A DNA stretch of 64,000 nucleotides from Valencia hispanica (taxonomy: Eukaryota; Chordata; Actinopteri; Cyprinodontiformes; Valenciidae), in the NCBI GenBank assembly GCA_963556495.2, contig OY747700.1, positions 1,153,501-1,217,500 of the forward strand, written 5' to 3'. This document shows positions 46,363 through 57,612 of this stretch, piece by piece. Positions within the stretch are counted from its first letter, which is position 1, and each line of letters starts with the position of its first letter. A program made the position numbers and the translations under genes. The notes beneath the pieces were generated by a model. The model ran no database searches. It was not told the origin of the DNA and saw nothing but the letters and a program-made list of their open reading frames with translations.

Positions 46363-47745
46363 TCTAATTCAATTCAATTCAAATTCAAAAATACTTTATT
46401 GATCCCAGAGGGAAATTAAGTGTTGTAGCTCATATAATTAATTCTTTAAGGAGTTGTTGTATATTGTAATGGAAGAATTGTAATGTTAATGTTCGGTGTT
46501 GTTCACATACTGATAGTTACTATGTGTCTGATCTTTATGATATGGTGACCAATCTGATTATGTGACACTGTATGAATTTAGGTCAGGTCAAACCTGCTGA
46601 TTCAGACTCTTACAGCCTGGGTTGGCATGGCAACTCTCTGTTACATCTAAGAACGTCCTGACAGACATTGATTATGTTGCTATATCAAATGTTCTACGCC
46701 TAATGAGTCAAATGCCTACCGACTGAGAAATGTTTGTTTGTAATGTCATAGGTGATGGACCATGATTACTAAACCTATATAATCCTGTGTCTTGTTTTGG
46801 AAGGCAGTTCAGTATCGCATAATTCTCTCTGTTAACGCTGTACCTCCTTGTTTGATCAACCAAGTCTGTATTAAAACCTCAGAGGATCTGAAGGAATCGC
46901 TCTCATCCCTTTTATTTAAGAACTTCGATAACATGTGATGGCTGTGGGCAGGAAGGATTTCCTGTAGCAGTCTGTATTGCAGCGAAACTGAAGAAGCCTC
47001 CGACGGAAGACGCTCTGTTGTTGTATGACAGTCTCATGGAGAGGATGCTCAGGGTTGTTCATATTTTTTTTGATTTTATGAAGAATCCTTCTTTGAATCA
47101 TCCTCTCCAGATGTTCCACAGTCGTCCCAAGAACAGAACCAGAACCTTCTTTATCAGGTTGTTGAGCCTTTTTAAGTCTCTGGCTCTGATGCTGCTACCC
47201 CAACAGATGACGGCTGAAGAGATTACACTCTCCACAACAGACTTGTAGAAGATCTGCAGCATCTTGCTGCAAACCTTGAAGGACCTAAGCTTCCTCCAGA
47301 AGTCCAGTCTGCTCTGTTCCTTCTTGTAGACAGCTTCACTGTTCAGTCTCCAGTCCAGTCTGTTGTCAAGGTGAACTCCGAGGTATTTATACTCCTCAAC
47401 CACCTCCACTTCTTCTCCCATGATGGAAACAGTGATTGACTTATCCCTGTTTCTTCTGAAATCTACAATCATCTCCTTTGTTTTGTTCACATTCAAGGTG
47501 AGACGATTGTTTCCACACCATGTCACAAAGCGGTCCACCAGCTCTCTGGATTCAGCTTCTTGTCCATCTCTGATACACCCGACGATCGCAGAGTCATCTG
47601 AGGATTTCTGCAGGTGACAGGTCTCTGATTTGTACTGGAAGTCTGAGGTGTACAGAGTGAAAAGGAATGGTGAGAGTACGGTCCCCTGTGGTGCTCCTGT
47701 GCTGCTGACCACCTGGTTTGATACACAATTCTTCAGTCTCACAAA
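46363..47745 (-). mobile_element. Rex1/CR1-type LINE, RT part, interrupted by a solo LTR
   Basis: On the minus strand: STGAPQGTVLSPFLFTLYTS, QKSSDDSAIVGCI (catalytic YADD-type site reads SSDDS), NRLTLNVNKTKEMIVDFRRN, VEEYKYLGVHLDNRLDW, SVVESVISSAVICWGSSI, then IQRRILHKIKKNMNNPEHPL and the 3' end with tttattgatcccagaggg. One frame change near 47100. The solo LTR sits in its 3' end at 46465-46933. Confidence 0.82.
46465..46933 (+). repeat. Solo LTR of the endogenous retrovirus
   Basis: 469 bp, same ends and length as 43780-44248, with about five differences by eye. Flanks read ...gttgtatat and tgtgatgg..., so no clean target duplication is visible. It splits the 3' end of the LINE at 46363-47745. 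Confidence 0.88.
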
Positions 47746-50700
47746 TTGTGGGAAACTACATCCCACTTTTAGAAAAAGTGGAAGATGGTCTTGCTAGATG
47801 GAAATCCCTACCCATATCACTTATGGGAAGGGTTGCTTCAATAAAAATGATGGTTTTGCCCAGAATCAACTACTTATTCCCGATGATCCCAAGTAAACCA
47901 TCACTAGACTGGTTTAGATCTCTGGAATACTCTGTCTCTAAATTTCTTGGGAAAGATAAAACCCCACGTATCAGCTTAAAAACACTGCAGAAGACCAAAG
48001 AAAAAGGAGGTCTAGATCTACCGAACTTTAATCATTATTTCTTAGCCAACAGGCTCCACTACATCTCAAGATGGTTAAAACATAGCTACCTAGACGAGTC
48101 CTGGATAGACGTAGAACAGACACTATGCAACGAGATAACACTTTCAGACCTAGAATTTATTAGCTCAAATATAAAACGACATGAATGCTTTAAAAGCATA
48201 AATATCAGCTCCTCTCTGACAGCATGGTGGGAGTTTCTAAAAATGACAGAGTCCACAATAATCCCATGCAGACGTACACCCATCTGGAATAAACCCGACA
48301 TCTTGCAAAAAAATGTATGATAAGTTTTCCAGACTGGAGGTGCAATGGAATTGAATACCTGGAACATATTTTTGAAGGAACATACTTTATTCCATTAATT
48401 ACACAATATGGAATTTAAAAAAATTCTTAGAATATCAACAAATTAAATCTATTATAAAAGGTAAATTTAGGCGCAATACAGCTGAATTACAAATGCCAGT
48501 AAGATATTTATTTTTTCTTAATCTCAACACCCCCAAATTGCTGTCTAAAATATACAAAACCTTATCTACATTAGATGAATCAATAGCCATCCCTATTTCA
48601 AAATGGGAGGTGACCAAAGCTTCTGTTCTCAGATATATTTAAGAACCTTTAAAATAACTAAAAATCCTAATTTGCAATTAATACAATACAAAATCCTTCA
48701 TAGAGTACACTATACAGGTCAGCGGATGTTTAGGATGGGTTTTATGTCGTCTAATACCTGCTTACAATGCACAAGCAATATACCAGATACTTATATTCAT
48801 GCGCTTTGGTTCTGTCCACCTGTTAAGAAATTTTGGTGCCAGATATGTGAGGACTTATCAAAGTGTCTGAAATGTAACATTTCACTTTCTCCCTCAGTTT
48901 GCTTGCTAGGAAATCTAAATAATGTCAACATGGACAGAAAGTTAGTTCTAATGGTTCACATTGCCTTATGCATCGCTAAGAAAACTATCCTCCTGAACTT
49001 GAAAAATAAAAAAGCTCTTAATATTAATCAGTATCGAGATCTCTTGTTGGACCATATTGGTCTTGAGACGGCCCCGGTTCCATATCTGATCAATCTCTCT
49101 GGGCTCCTTTGATCGGCTCCATAACCTAAAAGGGGTGGGGGGCACTTGGTTTTGTTGTGTGGGATACTGTTGCTCATGTGGGGGTTCTTGGGGTTGGGAG
49201 CACCTGGGGGGGATCCCTGGGGGTGGGATCACTGGGCGGATGGGGCGCTGGACATCGTGGCCCCAACCTGGGGTTGGGCTTTGGTGGCTTTGGGTGGTAA
49301 CTCCTGACGGCTGCATGCGGTGCCTTAGGGGAGTTGCCCTGGCGGACATGGGTTACTGGCCTGGTGGCCGTGCTGCATCTGGGTAGGGCCTGGGGATTCA
49401 GGGCTCTGGGGCGCCACGGCCCCTGGCTGTGGTCCTGGCTGGGGGCCGGCCAGTGTGGGGTCTCTGTTGCCGGTGCCGGCCTGTGGGGGTCGGGGCTGGC
49501 CGGTGGCCGGCATGTACGGCCGCCTCTCTCTTTTTCTCTGGGTTGCTCGACGAGCCATTGAACAGCAGTGGTCGCTCCGCAAGGGCTGAGTATCGGCCAG
49601 GGAATGGGGGTGGTAGATGTCGGCCTGGTGGGTCGGCGGCCCTGGACAACGGTTAGCTCCTGGTCTGAGTGGGTACGTCGCCGGGGTTTTGGGCGCAGGG
49701 GCCTCCGATGCACAGGTGGCGCTGGAGGCCTCCTTTGCTGGTGGGGAGGCTGTTGCGACAGGTGCTCTCCTCCTACAGGGTACACCCAGTCCTTCCCTCC
49801 CCATCCCCGAACACCTCTGTCCACCCACTCCATCACTTCACCACTCATATGAGGTCTTGGGGCATGGGCACGTCACTGGGGTGTGAGGAGGGGTTTCCAT
49901 CTTCGCTATCCCGTGGTGGCCTGGGTCCCAATTTTACTATACAACTTAGACACTTCCACTTATAACATTTTCATGAGACACACATGTCGGGACTTTGGGG
50001 TGGGCACATTTTTCGGTATCCAGAGGGGGAGTTGTTCAATCAGCTTTTCCTCTGGTGCCTGTGCCAACTGTTAAACCGCATATAGACACTGAGGGCTCAG
50101 GGTGGGGGTTGGGGGATGTGTGGCTGCCTTCCCCACATCCCACCCCTCTGTTTAAAATGCACATTATAACAGCACACATCAACACCATATTCGAGCGGGA
50201 GAATGGAGGCTAGGGGTCTTTTCACACCCCTGTACGATATTGGCCATCAGGGGTTGGGGTCCAGAGGAGGAACAGGTGGTCTGGTCAGGCACCTAGGCTG
50301 GTGGGCTGCTTCGCCAGTGTGGGGGCTTTTGCGGTCTGCTTGTCTCCGTCCTAGAAGGTAGGGGGTCCATCTCCCGGGTTCAAGGGCTGGTTGCTTTAAT
50401 GGGGCATCGGTACCTGGACCTGGGAGCATAGAGTGTGTATGGGGTGTGTGAGTGAGGGTACAGCGTCATTTATTGGGTGTCTTGGTGTGTCGGTGAGAGT
50501 GTATGTGTTTAAGAGGGAGGAAACGTATGATTGTGTCTGTATGTCTCTGTCTACATGTCAGGTTCGGTCTTGGGATGCCCTCTCGCCTGGCGCACCTCAG
50601 ACCTGGTGTGTGTCTGACCGGGCCAAGGTGGACCGGTGTGTCGGTCGGCTAATGTGCTGGGCTGATGTCTTCATTTTGTTTGTTTGGGCACCTCTTTTAG

Positions 50701-51954
50701 GGGTGCCAGGTTTGAGATTGTTGGGTGGTGCCTGTTTGGTGGCTCGGCGGGATACGGATCCAGCGTCTCTACTCATTCGATCACCTGTTCTGTGCGCTTT
50801 ATGCATGGTCGGTTCATTGACAGGTTGGACTCGCCCTGGCCTTTGTTGGATGCCTGATCTCAGTGCTCTGCATTGCGTAGGATCAGGACTCAGGAGCTGG
50901 TACAACTTGGTGTCCAGGTGCTGGCTGGGCTTGGCCTGGGGATGCCGTCCGTCTGCTGCGGCTATTGGTGGGGCGCCCGGACGTGGAGCAGGGGTGGGGC
51001 ACTGGGATGTTGGCGGTGGGAATTGGCCTGTGGTGGCGGCGGCGCGTGCGGCTGATGGCCCTTGTCGGGTTCCTGTGGGGGGGTGGGGCGCCCCTGGGCC
51101 CCGGCTCTCCCGATCCATGGACGGATCCGCCCTGGCGCAGCCGGTTGCCGGCGGGGCTCGTGGGCTCATCACTGCGCCCCCCGGGCCCCTCTATCGTAAC
51201 CGCTGGATGTTCCCCTGGGGTTCTCCTCTGCTCTTCTCTTGGGTGATGCGGTCGACCCCGCGTTGGTCTGCTTGGGGCTCTGGGGGTCCTTTGGACGTCT
51301 TGGCTCCGATCTCCTTCATGTCTGCATCTATTCCTGGGAGACGGATTGATGCCTGCTCACACCACCTATCGAACACTCTTATGGAGAAACCTTATATGCA
51401 CCAGCATGCACACACACACACACATAGATGTGGGGTCTCTGATGTTTACAGATATATTCTTGGGCTGAGGTTATCATTACTAGATCTTGATTAATCAGTA
51501 CCATGAGCTTTTCAGTGACATTGTTGTTGTATTTTTATATCCATTTTTGTGCGATGTGATTGTATAGTTCTTAGTTCACAATGTTTGGTTTGTTTTGTCG
51601 ATGTTCCTCTTTCTGGATAATCTTTTGTTTTTTCCCCTCTCTCTGCCGTCCTGTGGGTATGGAGGCAGACTTAGATGTTTTCATGTTTTCTTTGTTCCCC
51701 TTCCTCTCTTGTATTTTGAACTCACCCTCTCTCTTGACTTTTTTTTCCCTACCTCTCTTCTTCATCTTCTTTCTTTCTTCCCCTTAATTTTCCATCTCCG
51801 TGTCCATAACGTCAGGAAATAAAACCCACAGCAATTCATAATAAAGGTTTTTCACACATATATATCAAGTGGAGGACTATAGCAAAAGCTGTACTGCTCC
51901 GCTTGTGAAAGTAAATCTGTTGGGCTTCTACTTGGTACTCAGACACCAATTCTG
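47745..51954 (+). mobile_element. L1-type LINE: ORF2 C-terminal part plus long GC-rich 3' UTR
   Basis: 47745-48320 encodes EDGLARWKSLPISLMGRVAS, RSLEYSVSKFLGKDKTPRIS and KGGLDLPNFNHYFLANRLHY. 48603-49112 encodes FKITKNPNLQLIQYKILHRV and CLQCTSNIPDTYIHALWFC, ending SGLL. Directly after, about 2.8 kb of GC-rich DNA follows, ending near aataaag at 51840-51846 and a conserved tail. A second, truncated copy of this 3' region is inserted at 60483-62420, so I take it as the LINE 3' UTR. Confidence 0.72.
50433..51494 (+). other. Long open frame within the GC-rich LINE 3' region
   Basis: 353 codons open, beginning MCMGCVSEGTASFIGCLG. It is paralogous to a 401-codon frame on the minus strand at 62224-61019, frame kept across an indel of about 150 bp. 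Against a coding role: GC richness alone makes long frames likely, the opposite strand is also open for long stretches, and in a 30-codon stretch compared by eye three of four substitutions change the residue. Not recognised as any family. Confidence 0.25.
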
Positions 51955-51998
51955 AGCTTCACACTGCCAAACAGGACACTGTTTGGCAATGTGGAGCT
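51955..51998. repeat. Terminal hairpin at the end of the LINE tail
   Basis: agcttcacactgccaaaca and tgtttggcaatgtggagct pair (two mismatches) around a ggacac loop. The copy at 60483-62420 has only the first arm, so the second may be host or a fragment of another copy. Confidence 0.6.
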
Positions 51999-52109
51999 AA
52001 AATATTAGTGTGACACCCAAGGTCATTACTGGCCCCGATTTAGCCCTCTTTAAAAACTTCCTAGATAGACCCCTGTTCAGCAGTCTTAATAAAGTATTTT
52101 TAGGCTTAT

Positions 52110-52440
52110 ATAAACATTGTTATTCAAGCATTATTACCTATAATCATTTTGAATAAGACGTACTAAATTAGACTCACTTTAGGGTTAAACACAGCAGGTC
52201 TGACCCACATTAATAAATATTGGTATTAATTCAAACTCTTAGAAAAGTCTTTCTTTTGGAGCTTTGTGCAGAAAGTTCTGGTGCTGCTAAAAGCAAGCGA
52301 CCAGTTACGGGCCGGGAGAAAGCTTGCAATGAGCCCTCTGGGGCGATGAGGAGCTGTAGTGAGACACAGATCAAAGGGGAGATGCTGACCAACCCACGTC
52401 GGTCCAAAATGTCAGACAATTTTAAGTTTTTCTCCAGACA
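52110..52440 (+). repeat. Dispersed repeat shared with 57080-57475
   Basis: gactcactttagggttaaac and neighbouring sequence, plus ccagttacgggccggg...gcttgcaatga, recur in opposite orientation at 57080-57475. Probably part of a non-autonomous DNA element. Confidence 0.6.
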
Positions 52441-52527
52441 GTTTTAACTTGCATCGGTAATGTCCGACTGACGTGTTTTCGCAAACATTGCTGCGGATCT
52501 GCCTTCTTATAATCTGAATACCTGTAG

Positions 52528-52840
52528 GTCGCTGTAGTTCAGTGGTAGAGTTGTCGGCCTGTGACCCAGAGATCGTGGGTTTGATTCCTGCTTCCGCCTC
52601 CTACATGTCGTTGTGTCCTTGGGCAAGTACTTCACCTACCCGCCTTACTGGTGTTGGCCAGAGGGGCCAATGGTGCGATATGGCACACTGGCTTCTGTCA
52701 GTCTGCCCCAGGGCAGCTGTGGCTACAATCTTAACTTGCTTCCCCCAGTGTGTGAATGTGAGAATGAATGAATAATGGAGTTGTAAAGTGCTTTGAGGGT
52801 GTCAAAAACAAGCTAAATAAATGCAAGCCATTATTATTTT
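52528..52840 (+). mobile_element. tRNA-derived SINE
   Basis: The 5' head looks like a tRNA with an A box (tagttcagtggtagag near 52534) and a B box (gggtttgattcc near 52576). A body and a LINE-like tail follow (gtaaagtgctttgagg, ctaaataaatgcaagccatt). No intact tRNA fold with a CCA-ready acceptor stem. Confidence 0.85.
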
Positions 52841-53428
52841 TTGTTGGCTCAGAGTCAAAAATCGTCTGATGTCCGTTATTGACCAGGACTGCTCTAGAAG
52901 TTGGATTAAACACTGGGCGGATTTCCCGTACAAACTCTAATCGGTCATACCATCTTGCCTCTGTTGCATTCACCAAAACCAGGAAATTACAAAACTGCCT
53001 TCTTCTCAGTTAATTCCTTCTGGGCGAAAAACCCCCCAAAAACATTTGGGGTTTGATGAGAAATGTTCGGGGCTAGAACCGGGAATGCCCAGGTTCTACG
53101 CTACTAGTGTAATCTATTTTATTTAATAGATTCGTCATCTATTTTTAAAGATGAAATAGAATTTCAATTCATGCAATTTGGGTACAGGTTATTCCAGCAG
53201 AACATAAATATTTATTTTGTAGGGTAAAGAAACAGAAAAAGCTGTGTGGGCGCTTGTGTAGCCCACACACATTTATTATTTTCCACTCTTACATCAGTGG
53301 GCACCCAACCTAACTCACTCTTGGTGTTTTACATAAATTAGGATGCTATCAAACTCCCGGCGTAAATTATTCCCAGGTATTCTCTGGCGCCAACAGATCA
53401 GAGGTTGTTAATGAAAGCAGAGTCCTAC
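52841..53428. other. Intron 1 of the receptor, part next to the signal exon
   Basis: No further exon or recognisable element. Confidence 0.4.
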
Positions 53429-53474
53429 CTGAGCTGCAGACAAACAGAAGCACCAGCAGTGCAATAGGACCCAT
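53429..53474 (-). CDS. SRCR-Ig receptor, first coding exon (signal peptide)
   Basis: The ATG at 53474, in gaaacATGGG, encodes MGPIALLVLLFVCSS, a textbook hydrophobic signal sequence. The donor TCAG|gtagga follows 53429 and leaves phase 1, exactly the phase required by every SRCR exon in the window. No other exon in the window has the right strand and phase to be the start. The link to the SRCR exons crosses 30 kb of mobile elements, so it is inference from phase, strand and content. Confidence 0.68.
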
Positions 53475-54089
53475 GTTTCCTCTGGATGTGGAGTGAAGTG
53501 TCGTCTTCACGAACTTCGCCTCGCTCGTCTATCAGAGCAGGAATCGGGTCCGGTTCTCTGAACGTTTCCTGCCCCAATCTTTTCTATCTGCTACTTCCTG
53601 ACAGTCGCAGCTCAGGGCCTTCAGCATCTTTCAGAAGGTGGAGCCAACATGCATCTAACATTCAATTCTAAAGTTAGAATATGAGGTCATTATTCTGCAA
53701 AGGATTCAATAAGTTAAATCTAAAGAGTTAAAGTTTTAAAAGTCTCTCCTTTATATTTTTATGCTTTTTCATACAACCCAGACAAATAATTTTAATGTTA
53801 TTTTCTTAGTATCAGTAAAAATACAAAAATAAAAGATCTATATTCTTTTTTACCTGTCAGCAGAGCTGCTTCTAGCCCTGAGTTGTGAAATCTGAGGTGC
53901 AGATAAACATCTCTAAATGTTGTGACACATCAGCTCTGCTCTTCGTGTCAAAGTTTCCATCTTTTAATCAGAACATCAGGGTTCTGCAGCTCTCGTTCAT
54001 CCGCTCACATTTCCTCAAACATCTGCTGACTCTTTAGTTTAGTTTATGTATCATCACACAAACATGATCGTCAATAATAATCATATACA
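53475..54089 (-). promoter_or_regulatory. 5' UTR and upstream flank of the receptor gene
   Basis: The sequence just upstream of the ATG on the minus strand should hold the 5' UTR and promoter. No TATA box or strong motif cluster stands out. Otherwise AT-rich. Confidence 0.3.
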
Positions 54090-54380
54090 ATTTAAAAAAA
54101 TACTGTGCAGGAGAGGTTGAGAAGACCCAGGGGTCTTATAAAGCCTCCTCCCCATAGACATGAGCTATATTAGCAGCAGAAACAGACAAGTCACATCCAG
54201 TACATTACAGAACTAAAGAAATATACACATCATATACTATTTAAGATTAAGATAATTTAATTTTTTTTTTAAAGCATGAAGTGCAGTTGTAGCTTGAAGA
54301 GCTGCTGGTAGTTTATTCCACAGAGAAGATCCTCTATGTTTAAATGTACTTTGCTTAGTTGATGATCTGCAAAATGGCAG
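54090..54380 (-). mobile_element. LINE 3' fragment (L2-like)
   Basis: Contains a gtttattccacagagaagat segment comparable to the gtttgttccagattagagga block of the L2 copies above. Short and diverged. Confidence 0.4.
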
Positions 54381-54785
54381 CTAGAAGTCACCACAGTGTC
54401 TTGTTGAATATATGTACATCTGATAAAAACCATAAAAACATGATGAACATGATTTTAAACCAGACGTTCTGATCAGGAAGCGGCTCAGAGAGAGAAGTCA
54501 AACAGGAAGCTTGCGTAAGTTTGGATGAAGATGCTGAATCGGGTTTAATCAGCGCCATGGTTCTGACTGGAAGTGGTTGGAGACAAGACATGTCTCATCT
54601 GGACATTACAGCACTTTGAAGACAAATCTAAAGATATTTCCTAGTTAATATAATCACAGCTGAGTGTATTTATTGTTAACATCTGTTTTGTAGATATTCT
54701 TTATTATTGTCTCCTGTAAGACGTTTCTGAACTTGCTGCCAGATGATCAAACTGACTTAAAACAATGTTTTTTTATTATTATTCA
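54381..54785. other. Non-coding interval
   Basis: AT-rich, nothing recognised. Confidence 0.4.
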
Positions 54786-55330
54786 TACACTTCTGTGCAT
54801 AATTATTAGACAAGTGAGTATTTTGACCAGATCATAATTTTTAGGAATATTTTCTGACTCCAGGCTGAATAAACATGAATACTTAATGTATTTAAGCATA
54901 GCAGGTGATGTGCATCGTTGTAATGGGCGTGGCCTAAGGAGTTTTTTTTGCCCATTTAAGCAAAATGGGGCAAAAAAAGAGATTTAACTGGCTCTGAAAA
55001 GTGAAAAAGGACCAGACGTCTGTCACAGGGATGCAGCAGTCTTGAAATTCCGAAGATATTTGGGCGTGATCACAGAAGCATCAAAGCTTTGGTTGCAAAT
55101 AGTCAAGAGTCGCAGAAAATGTGTTCAGAAAGAAATACACAAATTACCTGGTGGTCAAACTCAAATGCCAGCGGGGTGTGGGTTGGGTACTGCTATGGCC
55201 TGGTATCACTAAAGATGAGCTGGTTGGACCTTTTGGGGATGAAGATGGGATCAAAATCAACTTCCAGACCTTCTGCCAGTTTTTAGAAGACACTATTTTG
55301 AAGTTCCAGTGACGCAAGTGGTCAAAATGT
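54786..55330 (+). mobile_element. Tc1-like element, deleted transposase
   Basis: Begins around cacttctgtgcataattatt. The first coding region (near 55000-55150) reads like a Tc1 N-terminal DNA-binding domain (VANSQESQKMC). It is followed after a deletion by the catalytic-domain piece ITKDELVGPFGDEDGIKINF and FQTFCQFLEDTIL. Frames differ between the two parts. No clear right terminal repeat found. Confidence 0.6.
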
Positions 55331-55598
55331 CGGCTTGAAAAGGCTGCTCCATTTTAGAGGTAGCTATTAATGTTTTAAACTTTAGATAGTTAAAGCTTTA
55401 GCTGACCCTGCTGTTTACGGCCTGTGTTGAGATGGTTGGACTGGTTAAAGTCACTGACCACAAAGCTTATGTTTTATTTTGGATGTTTTCCTTACATCTG
55501 CCGGGGATTTGAGTTCTCTGTCACCCACAATATGTTCACAATATTGTTAATCTTCTCTTCTTTTTTCTGTGGTTTCTTTTTTAAATTTTCAGACTAAT
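55331..55598. other. Non-coding interval
   Basis: No gene or clear repeat. Confidence 0.4.
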
Positions 55599-56435
55599 GG
55601 TGCGTTCACACCAACGCGTCAAAAACGCGTTGCACTCCAAAGTTTGACGCTTGAACATTCGCACCTCGATGCGCATCCAATTCCCTTTGGACACGCGTCA
55701 AAATGGTATATTTTGAGTGATTTTGACCCGCGTCAAGCTGGAAATATACAACTTGTGGGAGGAAGTCGTGCTAGACGATCTGTTTGCAAGATGGCAGCTG
55801 TCGATGTAGCCTTTGAAGAGAGAGTCTCCCTTCTCTATTTACTGTACATCAGCGGGAAATAAATGGTAAAATAGCGGGACAGTAGGTGAGCTCGCTGGCT
55901 TCTGCACAGGTTTGTAGGTTAGGTCAAAAGTGAAATGAACTCACCAGCTTGCCGTATCTCCTCACTTATATTCCTCTAACCGAGGTCCTTTTTATTCCTG
56001 TCTCTGTAGAGCCACTGCCGATATCAATATTTCCTCCATGTTTAATAAAAAATTTTGCCAGACCTGACCCCGTGAATGGGGTCACAGCATCATGTGACAC
56101 CACGTCACCAGGCTCCTGATTGATTGACGCGGCGCGAATTGATGCCGAAGTTCAGATTTTTCAACTTCAGCAGCAGACGCAAAAACGCGCATGACGTGCG
56201 AATGCACAAAATGGACATCATAAAATGACGTGCGTATATTCTGACATGCGTCAAACGCTTAATTCGTGTGATGCGATGCATTTGACGCATGAATGAGCAG
56301 AAATGCATTTTCGCGACGCACAAACAGGCGTGGCGCAATGCAGAAACCCTGACATGTGTCAGGGCTCTTCGGCGTTGACATTACATGTAAACCTGACGCC
56401 CTTGACGCTTCAAACGCGTTCGGTGTGAACGCACC
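55599..56435 (+). mobile_element. Non-autonomous PIF/Harbinger-like element
   Basis: Ends ggtgcgttcacacc and ggtgtgaacgcacc are exact 14-bp inverted repeats, with further acgcgt-rich subterminal repeats inside. 55791-55862 encodes MAAVDVAFEERVSLLYLLY, which resembles the N-terminus of a Harbinger transposase and then stops. 837 bp. A 3-bp target duplication is not clear. Confidence 0.7.
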
Positions 56436-57475
56436 GTGAGGGCCAAACTCCACTGGCCAAATGTGAGGACAATGTAGAAGTGACAAAAATTGCAGTTCTC
56501 CCCTTATCCACTAGGGGTTGGCAGCAGAAAGGATTAAGTTCCAATTAACTCCCATGTTAAAAATGCCAACCCCCGTGCTTGCTCCTGGGACTGCTTTCAG
56601 CCTTACGTTATCAGTCTCGGCCATTTTGTTTCTCTGAACTTGACCATCATTTGCCTCTGCAATGTTTATTCGTGTTCAGATGTTAATCGTGCTCTTATTG
56701 GACAAAGATGCCTTGCTGTGGTATTGACTGCACTAACAGTCCCCAAGAAGTCTCTGCTCCATTTTTTTTCCGGTAAGTATAATTATATTTCAGCTGTGCA
56801 TTTAAGATAACGCTGCTTGGTTAAAAATGGGTTGAAACGATGACATTTCTTCCGTAGATATTTATTATTAAAACTTGTTTTAGTTAAAATTGACATAGTT
56901 TTAGTGAAAGTTGTGGACCAACAAGACTTCATGCTTTTATTTGACAAAATTATTGAAACTGCCTAGAAGGCAGAGGGGTAGCAGAGTCGCTCAACCGCTG
57001 TTTACTGGCTAAAAGCGCCAACTAACCTCCGTTAGCTTCAGTTAGCTCTGGGTTAGCTCGGTTAGCTTGTAGCTACATCGGCTCAGAGTTTGATTGGTTA
57101 TTATTTTAATTGTAATTATTTTTTTAAAGGTATTGGATCCGTCTGCGTCTACCTATTGATCTGTCTCTCACTACAGCTCCGCAAAGTAAAAAAAATGTGT
57201 TTGGTCATTGCAAGCTCGCTTCCGGCCCATAACTGGCGCTTTGCTTTTCCCCTTTGCAGCACCACAACTTCATAGACTTCAGCTATAGGGAGATTTTTCA
57301 GCAGCATAACAGACAAGATAAACGTGAAAAAATCAGAAAACAACAAAGACTAGTGAGAGTTTCAATTAATGACTGTATAGTGTGGGTCAGATCCACTGTG
57401 TTTAACCCTAAAGTGAGTTTAATTCAGTGGTTCATATTGAAAATGATTACAGATATTAATGCTTGAATAATAATG
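56436..57475 (+). mobile_element. Possible THAP-type transposon remnant
   Basis: The 57080-57475 part recurs inverted at 52110-52440, so the block is repetitive. Upstream of it lies a short exon-like ORF with a THAP-style start (56708-56772). No transposase core found. Confidence 0.4.
56708..56772 (+). CDS. THAP-like first exon candidate
   Basis: ATG then MPCCGIDCTNSPQEVSAPFF, then CCG|gtaagt donor. Spacing of the first two zinc ligands (C-x4-C) and the N-terminal Met-Pro match THAP domains in outline. The second C-x2-H pair would be in a later exon that I did not find. It could equally be a coincidence in a repeat. Confidence 0.3.
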
Positions 57476-57487
57476 TTTTGTTGCGGA

Positions 57488-57612
57488 CACACAGCCATTG
57501 GGGGTGTACCCCGCCTCTCGCCCCTTGACCGCTGGAGATAGGCACCAGCCCCCCCGCAACCCAGCATTAGGATGGATGGGTATAGAAAATGGATGGATGG
57601 ATGGATGGACAC
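57488..57612. repeat. Dispersed repeat ending in (GGAT)n
   Basis: gcctctcgccccttgaccgc leads into gggtatagaaaatggatgga and four to five ggat units. This is a common layout for a retroposon tail. Confidence 0.6.

Noticed and set aside
49174..49848. Several overlapping frames in the GC-rich region after ORF2
   Set aside because: Up to five frames are open at once, a sign of base composition and not of coding.
50597..51172. Long minus-strand open frame (191 codons) in the GC-rich region
   Set aside because: It is the antisense of the LINE 3' UTR. GC-rich DNA has few stops, the composition is Pro/Arg/Ala-rich and no domain is seen.
52528..52600. tRNA gene
   Set aside because: A and B boxes are present, but the sequence continues into a SINE body with a LINE-like tail and lacks a clean cloverleaf.
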